Of a DNA stretch of 64,000 bases, positions 55,148 to 63,606 are shown piece after piece. The DNA is taken from assembly GCA_016125455.1 (NCBI GenBank), contig WGLS01000004.1, positions 310,001 to 374,000 of the forward strand, read 5' to 3'. The notes under the pieces are model-generated. The model was not told where the DNA came from. It saw nothing but the letters and a program-made list of their open reading frames with translations, and did no database searches. Position numbers and translations under genes: made by a program. The stretch comes from Alphaproteobacteria bacterium. GTDB taxonomy: Bacteria; Pseudomonadota; Alphaproteobacteria; Caulobacterales; Parvularculaceae. Numbering within the stretch: the stretch's first letter is position 1; each line of letters starts with the position of its first letter.

Positions 55148-56572
55148 ATGACCACCGCCGAGAAGCTCAACGATCTGAACCCCTACCTTCAGGGCCTCTA
55201 TGCGCCGGTGAGCGAGGAGGTGACGGCGGAGCGGCTGGTCGTTCACGGCGAGATCCCGCGAGACCTTAACGGTCTTTACGTCCGAAACGGGCCGAACCCT
55301 GCGCGCCCGCCCGTCGGCATGCACCATTGGTTTGACGGCGACGGAATGCTGCACGGCATCCGATTTGAGGATGGCGAGGCCCGCTACATGAACCGATATG
55401 TCCGCGCCGCCGACTTCGGACCGTCGGGCGACGCCAGGCCAGGCATCTTCAGTCGCGCCGAAGAGGCCGCGGGCCGAACGACGGTCTATCGCGATACAGG
55501 CAATACGGACGTAATTGTTCACGGCGACAGGCTGCTGGCGTTGTGGTACGTTTCCGGTCGTCCCGTAGCGATCGATCCGGAAACCCTCGAAACCATCCGC
55601 GTGGAGGATTTTCGCGGCGAATTGCCGAACAATGTGTCCGCCCATTCCAAGACCTGTCCGGTGACGGGGGAGCTGATATTCTTCGATTACGATCTATATG
55701 AACCGTTCATGTCCGTCGGCGCAGTGTCGGCCGCGAACGAGCTGACCCATTTCAAGCGGATAGAGTTGCCTGGTCCGCGGTTGCCTCACGATATGGGGCT
55801 TACGGAGCATTTTGCGATCCTGCACGACCTGCCGGTTGTTTTTACCGAACAGGGCATCCGAAACCGGATGTGGCAGATCCATGTCGCTGACCAGCCGACG
55901 CGATTCGGCGTTGTGCCGAGGCCAAGGGACGGGAACGGCTTCGGCAAGTCGAAATGGTTCGAGTTCCCGACCTGCTATATCTACCATGTCATCAATTGCT
56001 GGGAGGAGGGCGACGAGGTCGTCATGGCCGCCTGCAAGATGGTTGACAACGGCCTCAATCCAAATCCCGCCTACGGACCCTACGCGCCGATGGTCGACGT
56101 TCTTGCGCTGCGGGCGCAACCATTCCTGTGGCGGATGAACATGAAGACCGGCGAGGGTCGCGAGGAGCGTCTCGATGATGCGCTGTCGGAATTTCCGGTT
56201 GTTAACCTCGACTGGACCGGCGCGAAGACGCGATCATCCTATCACGTCGTAATGGATGACTGCGATCTGCAGCGGTACTCGGCGCTCAGGAAATATGACC
56301 TGTCCACCGGCGGCTACGCGCAGCATGACTTTGCGCCGGGCGTTTATGGCTCGGAGCCGGCGTTCGCCCCGCGGGACGGAAATCAGGGCAGGGGCGCGGC
56401 GGCGGCGGAGGATGACGGATATGTCGTCACGTTCGCTACCAGCCTTGAGACGGGGGCGTCGGAGGCGCTGGTTATCGATGCACGGGACTTCGCAGCCCCG
56501 CCGGTCGCCCGGGTGGCGCTGCCGGTCCGCGTGCCCGCGGGCTTTCACGGAACATGGGCCGCCCTGAAATGA
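55148..56572 (+). CDS. Carotenoid oxygenase
   Basis: A 474-residue seven-bladed beta-propeller non-haem iron oxygenase that cleaves carotenoid, apocarotenoid or stilbene double bonds. The four Fe-ligand His are seen at 166 (NVSAHSKTC), 214 (LPHDMGLTE), 280 (IYHVINCWEE) and 467 (GFHGTW). The N-terminal RNGPNPARPP and GMHHWFDGDGMLHG are typical. It has no signal peptide. No carotenoid biosynthetic gene is adjacent, so an apocarotenoid- or lignin-like substrate from outside is also possible. Confidence 0.94.
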   Translation: MTTAEKLNDLNPYLQGLYAPVSEEVTAERLVVHGEIPRDLNGLYVRNGPNPARPPVGMHHWFDGDGMLHGIRFEDGEARYMNRYVRAADFGPSGDARPGIFSRAEEAAGRTTVYRDTGNTDVIVHGDRLLALWYVSGRPVAIDPETLETIRVEDFRGELPNNVSAHSKTCPVTGELIFFDYDLYEPFMSVGAVSAANELTHFKRIELPGPRLPHDMGLTEHFAILHDLPVVFTEQGIRNRMWQIHVADQPTRFGVVPRPRDGNGFGKSKWFEFPTCYIYHVINCWEEGDEVVMAACKMVDNGLNPNPAYGPYAPMVDVLALRAQPFLWRMNMKTGEGREERLDDALSEFPVVNLDWTGAKTRSSYHVVMDDCDLQRYSALRKYDLSTGGYAQHDFAPGVYGSEPAFAPRDGNQGRGAAAAEDDGYVVTFATSLETGASEALVIDARDFAAPPVARVALPVRVPAGFHGTWAALK

Positions 56573-56648
56573 CAAGCGGGGGTGCGGCGTCCGGTTGCCA
56601 TGAGAGTCGCACGCCGGTCCTTTAGGGCGCGCAAGTTCCCGAGGGCGG

Positions 56649-56687
56649 GCCCGGACGGCGCCGGGCGCGACGGGACGACGTCCGGGC
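56649..56687. terminator. Long inverted repeat between convergent genes
   Basis: GCCCGGACG (56649-56657) and CGTCCGGGC (56679-56687) form a 9-bp stem with a 21-base loop between the carotenoid oxygenase and the M28 peptidase. No T-run is present, so termination would be Rho-dependent or weak. Confidence 0.3.
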
Positions 56688-56730
56688 GCTCTGATCGCCT
56701 CGCCGATCGCCTCGGCGGCAACGCCCGACG

Positions 56731-58401
56731 TTATTCTTCCATTGGGCCTGAGAACATCGCGCCGAAGAAGTCGCCGGCTTTCCACCTTGGCCGCTCGTGC
56801 ATGTTTGCGACGCCGTCGACGACCTCGTAGTTGACCTGCGCGAAACGCCCGAGCGCCGCGAAGTCTATGAGGTCCACTTCGTCTGAGACCTTGTGATAAT
56901 GCTCTTTCAGGAATGAGCCCTGGGCCTTTTCGCCGCCATTGCCGAAGCCGAGGTCGATGTAGACGGCGGGGATGCCCTGCTTGACGAAACTGTACTGGTC
57001 GGAGCGGGTAAAGAAGCCTTCATCCGGGGACGGATCGGGGCTGAGCTTCAGGTTCGCGCGCGCCGCCGCCGCCTCCACGATAGGGAACATCGTCGAGCGC
57101 TCGGCGCCGAAAGCCACGATGTCGTTGAAGTCGTATGTAATGATCGGCATGTCGAGATTTATATTGGCGACGATGGCCCCGTCATCCATCGGCGGGTTCT
57201 GCGCGAGATAGTCGGATCCAACAAGTCCCTTTTCCTCCGCAGTCAGCGCAACGAACAGCACCGGCCGCTTCGGGGGCGTCATCGCGAGAAGACGCGCAAC
57301 CTCAAGGATCGATGCGATCCCCGTCGCATTGTCCATGGCGCCATTATAGATCTCGTCGTCGGCTTCCTCGGGCGTCGGCTTGACGCCTTCATGATCGAGA
57401 TGGCCGGTAACGACGACATATTCATCGGCGAGCGTCGGATCCGTTCCCGGCAACATCCCGATAACATTGTCCGTCGTGATCTCTTTCTGGTGCGACCGAT
57501 ACTCGATGCGCGCGACAAGGCCGGTATCGAACCCTGCTACGGCGCCCTGTTTCGCTTCCGCCGCCCTTGAGATCGCCGCCCATTTGACCGGCTGGTCGGC
57601 AAACAGCTTCTTCGCCGCGACAAGGCTAACGACCGCGCTCGCCTCGATATTCGGCGTGTTCGTAAAGGGCGTCCCGTCCGCAGTTCGCCAGCTCATGCCC
57701 GTGTCGCCGATGGCGTTCTTCTTCAGCCGTTCGTATGGGTAGCGATTTTCGAGCGTTTCGGTCCAGATCCGGATAACGCCGACGGCCCCGCGTTCCGACG
57801 CGCGCTGGATGGACGTGCGGCCATAATGGGCGCGCTCTTCCGAATTCAGCAACTTCGGCGCGCCCGCCAACAGCATGACAATCTTGCCGTCGACTTCGAG
57901 TCCCGAAAAGTCGTCGCGACCGTGCTCCGGCGCGACGAGGCCGAAGCCGGCGAAAACAACAGGCGCTTCGACGACGCCGCTTTCTTTTTTGGCGGACGCG
58001 TTGACGATGTATTCAGCGCCAAGGGAAAGCGACGGCGCGTCGTCGCCGGAAAACGTCAGCGTCCCGCCGAAATCTTCGACGCGGCCATACTGGATCATTG
58101 GCACTTTCTGGAAATAGGTCCCGTCGCCGCCAGCTGGTTCAAGACCAAGGGCGCGAAAGCGCTCCGCCACGAATTTGGCGGCGAGATCATAGCCCCTTGT
58201 TCCGGCTTCACGACCCTCCAACAGGTCGTCGGCGAGGAACCGGACGTCCGCTTCCAGCCGAACCGCTTCGGCTTCCTGGGCCGCCGCGACCTGCGCTGCG
58301 ACAGGCGAGACAGCCGCGATCGAAGCTGCGAACGCGCAAATGCCCGCGGTCCAAGCCGCTTTCGTGAATGAAGGATCGGCCGAAGAACTCTTTGTGGTCA
58401 T
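56731..58401 (-). CDS. Exported M28-family metallopeptidase
   Basis: A 556-residue secreted zinc aminopeptidase-like protein with a signal peptide (AAWTAGICAFAASIAAVSPVA). Zinc ligands and catalytic residues are visible in VTGHLDHEG, YNGAMDNATG, VALTAEEKGLVGSDY and NINLDMP. The position usually occupied by the last zinc-ligand His (RSDHxxF) reads RSDQYSFVKQG, a variant with a His-rich EHYHKVSDE downstream that may substitute. A PA-domain-like insertion precedes the catalytic domain (VEAPVVFAGFGLVAPEHGRD). Substrate unknown; exopeptidase activity in the periplasm is likely. Confidence 0.9.
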   Translation of the reverse strand: MTTKSSSADPSFTKAAWTAGICAFAASIAAVSPVAAQVAAAQEAEAVRLEADVRFLADDLLEGREAGTRGYDLAAKFVAERFRALGLEPAGGDGTYFQKVPMIQYGRVEDFGGTLTFSGDDAPSLSLGAEYIVNASAKKESGVVEAPVVFAGFGLVAPEHGRDDFSGLEVDGKIVMLLAGAPKLLNSEERAHYGRTSIQRASERGAVGVIRIWTETLENRYPYERLKKNAIGDTGMSWRTADGTPFTNTPNIEASAVVSLVAAKKLFADQPVKWAAISRAAEAKQGAVAGFDTGLVARIEYRSHQKEITTDNVIGMLPGTDPTLADEYVVVTGHLDHEGVKPTPEEADDEIYNGAMDNATGIASILEVARLLAMTPPKRPVLFVALTAEEKGLVGSDYLAQNPPMDDGAIVANINLDMPIITYDFNDIVAFGAERSTMFPIVEAAAARANLKLSPDPSPDEGFFTRSDQYSFVKQGIPAVYIDLGFGNGGEKAQGSFLKEHYHKVSDEVDLIDFAALGRFAQVNYEVVDGVANMHERPRWKAGDFFGAMFSGPMEE

Positions 58402-58557
58402 CTGGATCTTGTCTCTGGCGTTGATGGCGAAGCGCGTTTTTTTGAATTTATTGCAGGGAAATCAGCAATCTGACAACTGCGTCCTGCGCCGCGGCCAGAT
58501 CAAACAACGCTGCGGATGACCCAATTCCTCCAGGACGACATGTACGCCGCAACCAGC

Positions 58558-58986
58558 TTAGTTCAGGCCAACCTTGCGGGCCTGGAGCATCAGGGCGTCG
58601 ATCGACGAAAAGCGCGCGCCAAGATCCTCGGTGTCGGTCGCCGACAGGTTGGCATCCTGCGCCGCAACCGCCAGCGTGCCGAGCGTGGCGCGAATGCGAT
58701 TGATTTCCTGTTTGAGGCCGACCGCGCGACCAAGCAGGAAGCCGTAATACACGAGGCACAACGGGGTCACGAACAAGGCGACGTAAATCAGCGGCCGCGC
58801 GGCCGCGTGACCGCCGATCATGGCGCCAAGCCCGCCCGAGCCTGCAAGCACAAGCAGCGCGCCGGCGATCAGCAGGCGCAGATGCTGGCGACGGCGGAGC
58901 GTTATCGCGGCTTCCACCGCACGTTCCTGGGCGAATAGAATCTCCTTCAGCGCGCCTGCAATGCGCGACGCCTTGGGTTCCGTCAT
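58558..58986 (-). CDS. Two-helix membrane protein paired with a GTPase
   Basis: A 142-residue protein. A basic, amphipathic N-terminal region (KEILFAQERAVEAAITLRRR) is followed by two membrane helices (about residues 38-60 and 64-86) and a cytoplasmic C-terminal helical stretch (VGLKQEINRIRATLGTLAV). I recognise no family. Its ATG at 58986 overlaps the stop of the GTPase gene (ATGA), so the two are translationally coupled and probably form a complex in the membrane. The longer frame upstream to 59355 overlaps the GTPase gene and is not credible. Confidence 0.7.
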   Translation of the reverse strand: MTEPKASRIAGALKEILFAQERAVEAAITLRRRQHLRLLIAGALLVLAGSGGLGAMIGGHAAARPLIYVALFVTPLCLVYYGFLLGRAVGLKQEINRIRATLGTLAVAAQDANLSATDTEDLGARFSSIDALMLQARKVGLN

Positions 58987-60284
58987 GACCGACCTCCCTC
59001 GCGCGGCCAGTTCAACCGGAACAGGTCCGCGCGCATATCCATGATAGCCTTTTGCGTCGCCGCTTTCAGCGCGTCGCGCGCCTCGTTCTGCACCTTGTAG
59101 ACAAGCACCCGCGCGCCGTCGCCTTCGCGGCCCGTCTTCGCGGACATATCGTCGAACAGGAAACTGACCGGAATGTAGGGTTCGAAAATCACCCGGCCGC
59201 CGCGACTTTCGACGATGTATCGCAGTGCTTCTTCGAAATCGCGAAAAGGCTGGCTGCGGTAGTAGGCCTCGACGTCCTTGCGCCGATCCCACCAGAAGCC
59301 CGCCATGTTGATCATGTTCTTGAATGCCAGCCGCCCCCGATAGCCTTGCGGCCATGCATCGTCGACCGCGGCGATGATGTCATGCAGGCCTGCAATTTCT
59401 TCCTGGCGCTTTTCCTCCTGGAACGCGGCGAGCGTGCGCCCGGCGTCGCCCTTGATCAGTTCAGCGATGATATCAGACCGCTTCATGACTGACGCGCTGT
59501 AGCCGTAGGTCATGACGTTGACGATCATGGAGCGCTGATGGGACGGCCAGACCTCGCCAAGCGCCTGGGCCCAATGGGCGCTGCGTCCGACCTCCTGGCC
59601 GCGCACGTCGAACATATAGCGCCGATGCGCGATCTTTATCTGCTCTGCGTCGCCGGTAACGTTATACTCCCGCAACTCGCTGCCGATCTCGAACGCGTCG
59701 TCCGCCCGCCGCTCGGTCGGCTTGCGGTAGGTGCCTTCAAGCATTTCCTCGATATCGAGGTCCTTGAACGTCCGCCTGCCGATTAATGGCGCATTGTGCC
59801 GCGACGAGCGCAGATGGTCGTAGTGGAGATATTGCAGCAGGGTCGTCTTGCCGACGCCGCCAATGCCAAGGCACGCGCCGCCGTAGCGGCCGCCAAGGAT
59901 GCTGTCGAACACGGCCTGCGGATAGGACGGTCGGCCGTCGAGCCGGTCTTTCTGGTACTGCCATAGGCGCGCCGCGAAATAGGCGGCGACGCCAAGAGCG
60001 GCGAACCCGAGTTCGACCGGATTTAAGAGTCGGTCAGAGACAAACGTCTGCATCTCGGCGAGGATCTCGTCCGTAGCCTGCGGCGTTCGCCCCCAGAAGA
60101 ACAGGAACAACGAGGCAAGAAATACGACGACGCCGCTGGCAGCTGTTGCAACATACCGCAGTCGCGGACGCGTCACGATCCGAACGGCGAACTGGAGCAC
60201 CACAAGCAAAAGGGCAATCGCCAGCAACGGCGCGCCGTAAATGACCGCTATCGGGTCAAAATCCCGTTTTTGTCGTGCGGGCAC
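58983..60284 (-). CDS. Membrane-anchored Roc/Arf-like GTPase, unknown function
   Basis: A 433-residue protein with three N-terminal hydrophobic segments (about residues 13-38, 42-65 and 89-107), then a P-loop GTPase domain. G1 is LGIGGVGKTT (139-148) and G3 is FDVRGQEVG, with the DxxGQE of Arf, Rab and Roc proteins. The G4 NKxD is not evident; at the expected place stands NMINMAGFWWDRR (323-335). A long C-terminal region ends in IMDMRADLFRLNW. GTG 60284 is chosen over TTG 60329 because GGGGGAA lies 6 bases upstream. The next gene overlaps by 4 bases. I infer a membrane-associated switch; the pathway is unknown. Confidence 0.72.
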   Translation of the reverse strand: MPARQKRDFDPIAVIYGAPLLAIALLLVVLQFAVRIVTRPRLRYVATAASGVVVFLASLFLFFWGRTPQATDEILAEMQTFVSDRLLNPVELGFAALGVAAYFAARLWQYQKDRLDGRPSYPQAVFDSILGGRYGGACLGIGGVGKTTLLQYLHYDHLRSSRHNAPLIGRRTFKDLDIEEMLEGTYRKPTERRADDAFEIGSELREYNVTGDAEQIKIAHRRYMFDVRGQEVGRSAHWAQALGEVWPSHQRSMIVNVMTYGYSASVMKRSDIIAELIKGDAGRTLAAFQEEKRQEEIAGLHDIIAAVDDAWPQGYRGRLAFKNMINMAGFWWDRRKDVEAYYRSQPFRDFEEALRYIVESRGGRVIFEPYIPVSFLFDDMSAKTGREGDGARVLVYKVQNEARDALKAATQKAIMDMRADLFRLNWPREGGRS

Positions 60285-60491
60285 GCGACTTTCCCCCGTA
60301 CGGCCCCCCGGCCCTGTCCAACCCGTCAAAGAATAAACAGGAATTGGGGCAGGTGACCAGACTTCGGGCGGCCTGACGGCCTTTTGGACCGCCCGTGGTT
60401 CGTCATGCGCAATTTCGCGTCGGCATCGTCCCGGTTGCCGCCTGCGGCGCTATCCGCTACCTGCGAGCGATCGCCACGAGGACCAGGCCAC

Positions 60492-61025
60492 ATGCGCATT
60501 GACGCCATCAAGATCGGCCGCAACCCGCCCGAAGACGTGAACGTCATCGTCGAAGTGCCGGTCGGCGGCCAGCCGATCAAGTACGAGATGGACAAGGAGG
60601 CCGGCGCTCTTGTTGTCGACCGCTTCCTCTATACGCCGATGTCGTACCCCGGGAATTACGGCTTCGTGCCGCACACCCTTTCCGACGACGGCGATCCGAT
60701 CGACGTGCTGATCTGCAATTCGCGTCAACTCGTGCCTGGCTGCGTCATCAACGTGCGCCCGATCGGCGTGATGCTGATGGAGGACAATTCCGGGCTGGAC
60801 GAAAAGATTCTGGCGGTCCCGAGTCCGGCTCTGACCCAGCGCTATGACAAGGTGATCGAGTATGCCGATCTGCCCGACATCACGCTGAAGCAGATCGAGC
60901 ACTTCTTCGAGCACTACAAGGATCTGGAGCCCGGCAAATGGGTGAAGATCGGCGGTTGGCAGGACGCCGCCACCGCTCGCCGGCTCATCGTCGAAGCAAT
61001 CGAACGGGCAAAGACGCAGGCCTAG
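60492..61025 (+). CDS. ppa: Inorganic pyrophosphatase
   Basis: A 177-residue family I (Mg2+-dependent, soluble, hexameric) pyrophosphatase that removes PPi and drives biosynthesis forward. The fold runs from [20 protein letters not shown] through the active-site [18 protein letters not shown] to [16 protein letters not shown], with the metal-binding Asp residues in place. ATG 60492 (MRIDAIKIG) is chosen over an in-frame start 108 bases upstream. It diverges from the GTPase gene. Confidence 0.97.
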   Translation: MRIDAIKIGRNPPEDVNVIVEVPVGGQPIKYEMDKEAGALVVDRFLYTPMSYPGNYGFVPHTLSDDGDPIDVLICNSRQLVPGCVINVRPIGVMLMEDNSGLDEKILAVPSPALTQRYDKVIEYADLPDITLKQIEHFFEHYKDLEPGKWVKIGGWQDAATARRLIVEAIERAKTQA

Positions 61026-61085
61026 TTCCCGTGGCCGCTTCCTGGCTGCTTTCATCGTCCGCCGTGACAGCTTAGGCTCCCTGGA

Positions 61086-61796
61086 ATGGATTACGTCATT
61101 TCAGCGCCGCCCGTCGTGGCCGTTCCAGTCGCCGGCGGCGGCATGTTCCCCGTCCGGCGCATCTTCTGCGTCGGGAAGAACTATGCCGACCACGTGAAGG
61201 AAATGGGCGGCGACGCAAAGGCCGATCCGCCGGTCTTTTTCACCAAGCCCGCCGACGCGGTCGTCGCCTGCGGCGCCGAACCGGGGCGCATTCCCTATCC
61301 GCCGGGTACGTCCAATCTGCACTATGAAGGGGAGCTTGTGGTTGCGCTCGGCGCGGGCGGGCGGCAGCTCAAGGATCGCCATGCCGCCGGCGCGCTGATC
61401 TTTGGCCAGGCGGCGGGCTGCGACCTTACCCGCCGCGACCTCCAGGCCGCGGCGAAAAAAGCCGGCGGCCCCTGGGACGCTGCGAAGGCGTTCGATGCCT
61501 CAGCGCCGATCGGCCTGATCGGCCGCATCGCGGATTATCCGCCGGCGCGCTTTGACGGCGCGCGGCTCGTCACCTGCGTCAACGATGACGTGCGGCAGGA
61601 CGCGGGGCTGACCGAGATGATCTGGACAGTGCCGGAAATACTGATCGCGTTATCAATGCTGTTTGAGTTGAAGGCCGGAGACCTTGTTTTCACCGGCACG
61701 CCGGCCGGCGTCGGCCCTGTGGCGCCGGGCGACAGGGTTGAGGTCGGGATCGGCGAGCTCCCGGCGCTCAAGTTTGCAATCATGGAGCCCGCATGA
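61086..61796 (+). CDS. Fumarylacetoacetate hydrolase family protein
   Basis: A 236-residue FAH-fold hydrolase or decarboxylase (5-oxopent-3-ene-type acid or acylpyruvate cleavage). The conserved RRIFCVGKNYADHVKEMG, the metal-binding LHYEGELVVALG with acidic residues, and GDLVFTGTPAGVGPVAPGDR are present. The substrate is undetermined; many members hydrolyse acylpyruvates such as those from aromatic catabolism. It overlaps the next gene by 4 bases (ATGA). Confidence 0.93.
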   Translation: MDYVISAPPVVAVPVAGGGMFPVRRIFCVGKNYADHVKEMGGDAKADPPVFFTKPADAVVACGAEPGRIPYPPGTSNLHYEGELVVALGAGGRQLKDRHAAGALIFGQAAGCDLTRRDLQAAAKKAGGPWDAAKAFDASAPIGLIGRIADYPPARFDGARLVTCVNDDVRQDAGLTEMIWTVPEILIALSMLFELKAGDLVFTGTPAGVGPVAPGDRVEVGIGELPALKFAIMEPA

Positions 61797-62254
61797 ACAA
61801 GGCCGCCCGCTACGCCGAAGTTGGCCAGGAAATCGCGGCCGTGATCGACGGCGAATGCCATATGATCGCCCGCATGGCGACGGTTTCGAACATTCTGCAC
61901 CATGCCTTCGACTACTATTTCTGGACGGGCTTCTACCTCGTCGATCCGGGCAAGGCAGGCGAGCTGGTTATCGGTCCCTACCAGGGAACGCTGGGCTGCT
62001 TGCGCATTCCGTTTGGAAAGGGCGTGTGCGGAACGGCCGCCGCGGAGCGGCGGACGGTGATCGTCGAGGACGTGCACGCATTTCCCGGCCACATTGCCTG
62101 CGACGCGCGTTCCCAGTCGGAGATTGTCGCGCCGGTATTCGACCCGCAAGGCGGCCTTATAGCGGTGTTCGACGTCGACAGCGCGGAGAAGGGCATGTTC
62201 AATGCCGAGGACGCCGCCGGCCTTGAAGCGATTCTGAAGGCGTCATTCAGCTGA
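61793..62254 (+). CDS. GAF-domain free methionine-(R)-sulfoxide reductase
   Basis: A 153-residue GAF-fold protein with the fRMsr signature. Three Cys are in place: Cys69 (LGCLRIPFGKG), Cys79 (GVCGTAA) and Cys103 (IACDARSQSEIV); these reduce free Met-R-sulfoxide through disulfide exchange. Such proteins protect methionine from oxidation. The ATG overlaps the FAH gene stop, indicating translational coupling. Confidence 0.93.
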   Translation: MNKAARYAEVGQEIAAVIDGECHMIARMATVSNILHHAFDYYFWTGFYLVDPGKAGELVIGPYQGTLGCLRIPFGKGVCGTAAAERRTVIVEDVHAFPGHIACDARSQSEIVAPVFDPQGGLIAVFDVDSAEKGMFNAEDAAGLEAILKASFS

Positions 62255-62330
62255 CGTCGCCCGCGCTGCATTTGCCTTCGGGGCGAAGCATGAAATGCTC
62301 TTCGCAATGAGCAGGCATTCGTCGGTCGGC

Positions 62331-63458
62331 ATGAAACCAACCTACTATGAATTCTTTGCCGGCGGCGGCATGGCGTCGATCGGCCTCGGCGCGCAGTGGC
62401 GATGTCTGTTGGCGAACGACATCGATCCGGTCAAGGCGGCCGCTTATCGCGACAATCACCCCGGCCATCGCTTTGTCGAGGGCGACATCGCCCAGCTGAC
62501 GGCGGGCGATCTGCCGGGCGTCGCCGACCTTGCCTGGGCGTCGTTTCCCTGTCAGGACCTGTCGCTTGCCGGAAAGGGCGGCGGGTTGTCTGGCGCGCGG
62601 TCCGGGGTCTTCTGGTCCTTTGAACGGCTGATGCGCGGCCTTGTGGAAGATGGCCGCTCGCCGCGGCTGATAGCGATCGAGAATGTCATTGGCCTGATGA
62701 CCTCGAACGGCGGGCGCGATCTTGAAACAGCGGCCGCGGCAGTGGCGGCGCTTGGGTATCGCGTCGCCATGTTCACCCTTGATGCCGCCCATTTCTTGCC
62801 TCAGTCGCGGCCCCGACTGTTCATGATCGGTATGCGAAACGATGTCATGTCCCCAACGATAGCGTCGGACCAGCGCAGCGAACGCGAAGCGCGAGCGGTT
62901 GAACGGCTGATGCGTCGTTTGGGGCCTGCTTTCGTCGACATCCGCCCGCCTGCGCCGCCGCGGCGGAACACTGATCTCGTTGATATCATCGACTGGCGCG
63001 CGCCAACCCACCCGCGAGCGCAAACCGAAACGCTGCTCGGCCTCATGGCGCCATTGCACCGCGCCCGGGTGGAGGAGCGCCGGCTTGCCTGCAAGGGCAG
63101 GGGCGAGCGCGCGGTCGGCGCAGTCTATCGCCGGATGCGGACGAATGTGTCCGGGGGGCGCGTCCAGCGCGCAGAGGTTCGCTTCGACGGCCTCGCCGGC
63201 TGCCTGAGGACGCCCGCCGGCGGATCCAGCCGGCAGACGCTTTTGTTGATTGAGAAGGGCGAGGTTCGCAGTCGCCTCATTACGTCGCGCGAGGCGGCCG
63301 CGCTGATGGGCCTGCCCGACGGCTACTTGCTGCCAGACAGATATAATGACGCCTACAAACTATGCGGCGACGGGGTCGCGGCCCCTGTCGTGAGATGGAT
63401 TGCCGCGACATTCATTGAGCCAATCCTCGCCCATGGCCGCGGTCGCGTAGCCGCATGA
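62331..63458 (+). CDS. DNA (cytosine-5-)-methyltransferase
   Basis: A 375-residue C5-cytosine methylase. Motif I FAGGGMASIGLG binds SAM; motif IV FPCQDLSLAGKGGG holds the catalytic Cys; ENVIG (motif VI), QSRPRLFMIG (motif VIII) and KLCGDGVAAPVV (motif X) are also visible. The target-recognition domain lies between motifs VIII and IX. No restriction endonuclease gene adjoins, so it is probably a solitary (orphan) methylase or a phase of an eroded system. ATG 62331 (MKPTYYEFF) fits relatives; starts at 62295 or 62307 are possible. Confidence 0.92.
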   Translation: MKPTYYEFFAGGGMASIGLGAQWRCLLANDIDPVKAAAYRDNHPGHRFVEGDIAQLTAGDLPGVADLAWASFPCQDLSLAGKGGGLSGARSGVFWSFERLMRGLVEDGRSPRLIAIENVIGLMTSNGGRDLETAAAAVAALGYRVAMFTLDAAHFLPQSRPRLFMIGMRNDVMSPTIASDQRSEREARAVERLMRRLGPAFVDIRPPAPPRRNTDLVDIIDWRAPTHPRAQTETLLGLMAPLHRARVEERRLACKGRGERAVGAVYRRMRTNVSGGRVQRAEVRFDGLAGCLRTPAGGSSRQTLLLIEKGEVRSRLITSREAAALMGLPDGYLLPDRYNDAYKLCGDGVAAPVVRWIAATFIEPILAHGRGRVAA

Positions 63459-63606
63459 GCCTGGTCTCTGTCGGGCGAAGTGATTCAGGCAGGCCATGTC
63501 CGGCGGACGAGACCGAGACCTGCGACGAAGGTAAAGAAGACGCATCCACGGCGCGAAAAAGTCCCTGTCGGACGCGGCGGAATGCAAAAAGAATTTCGTC
63601 GCAGTC

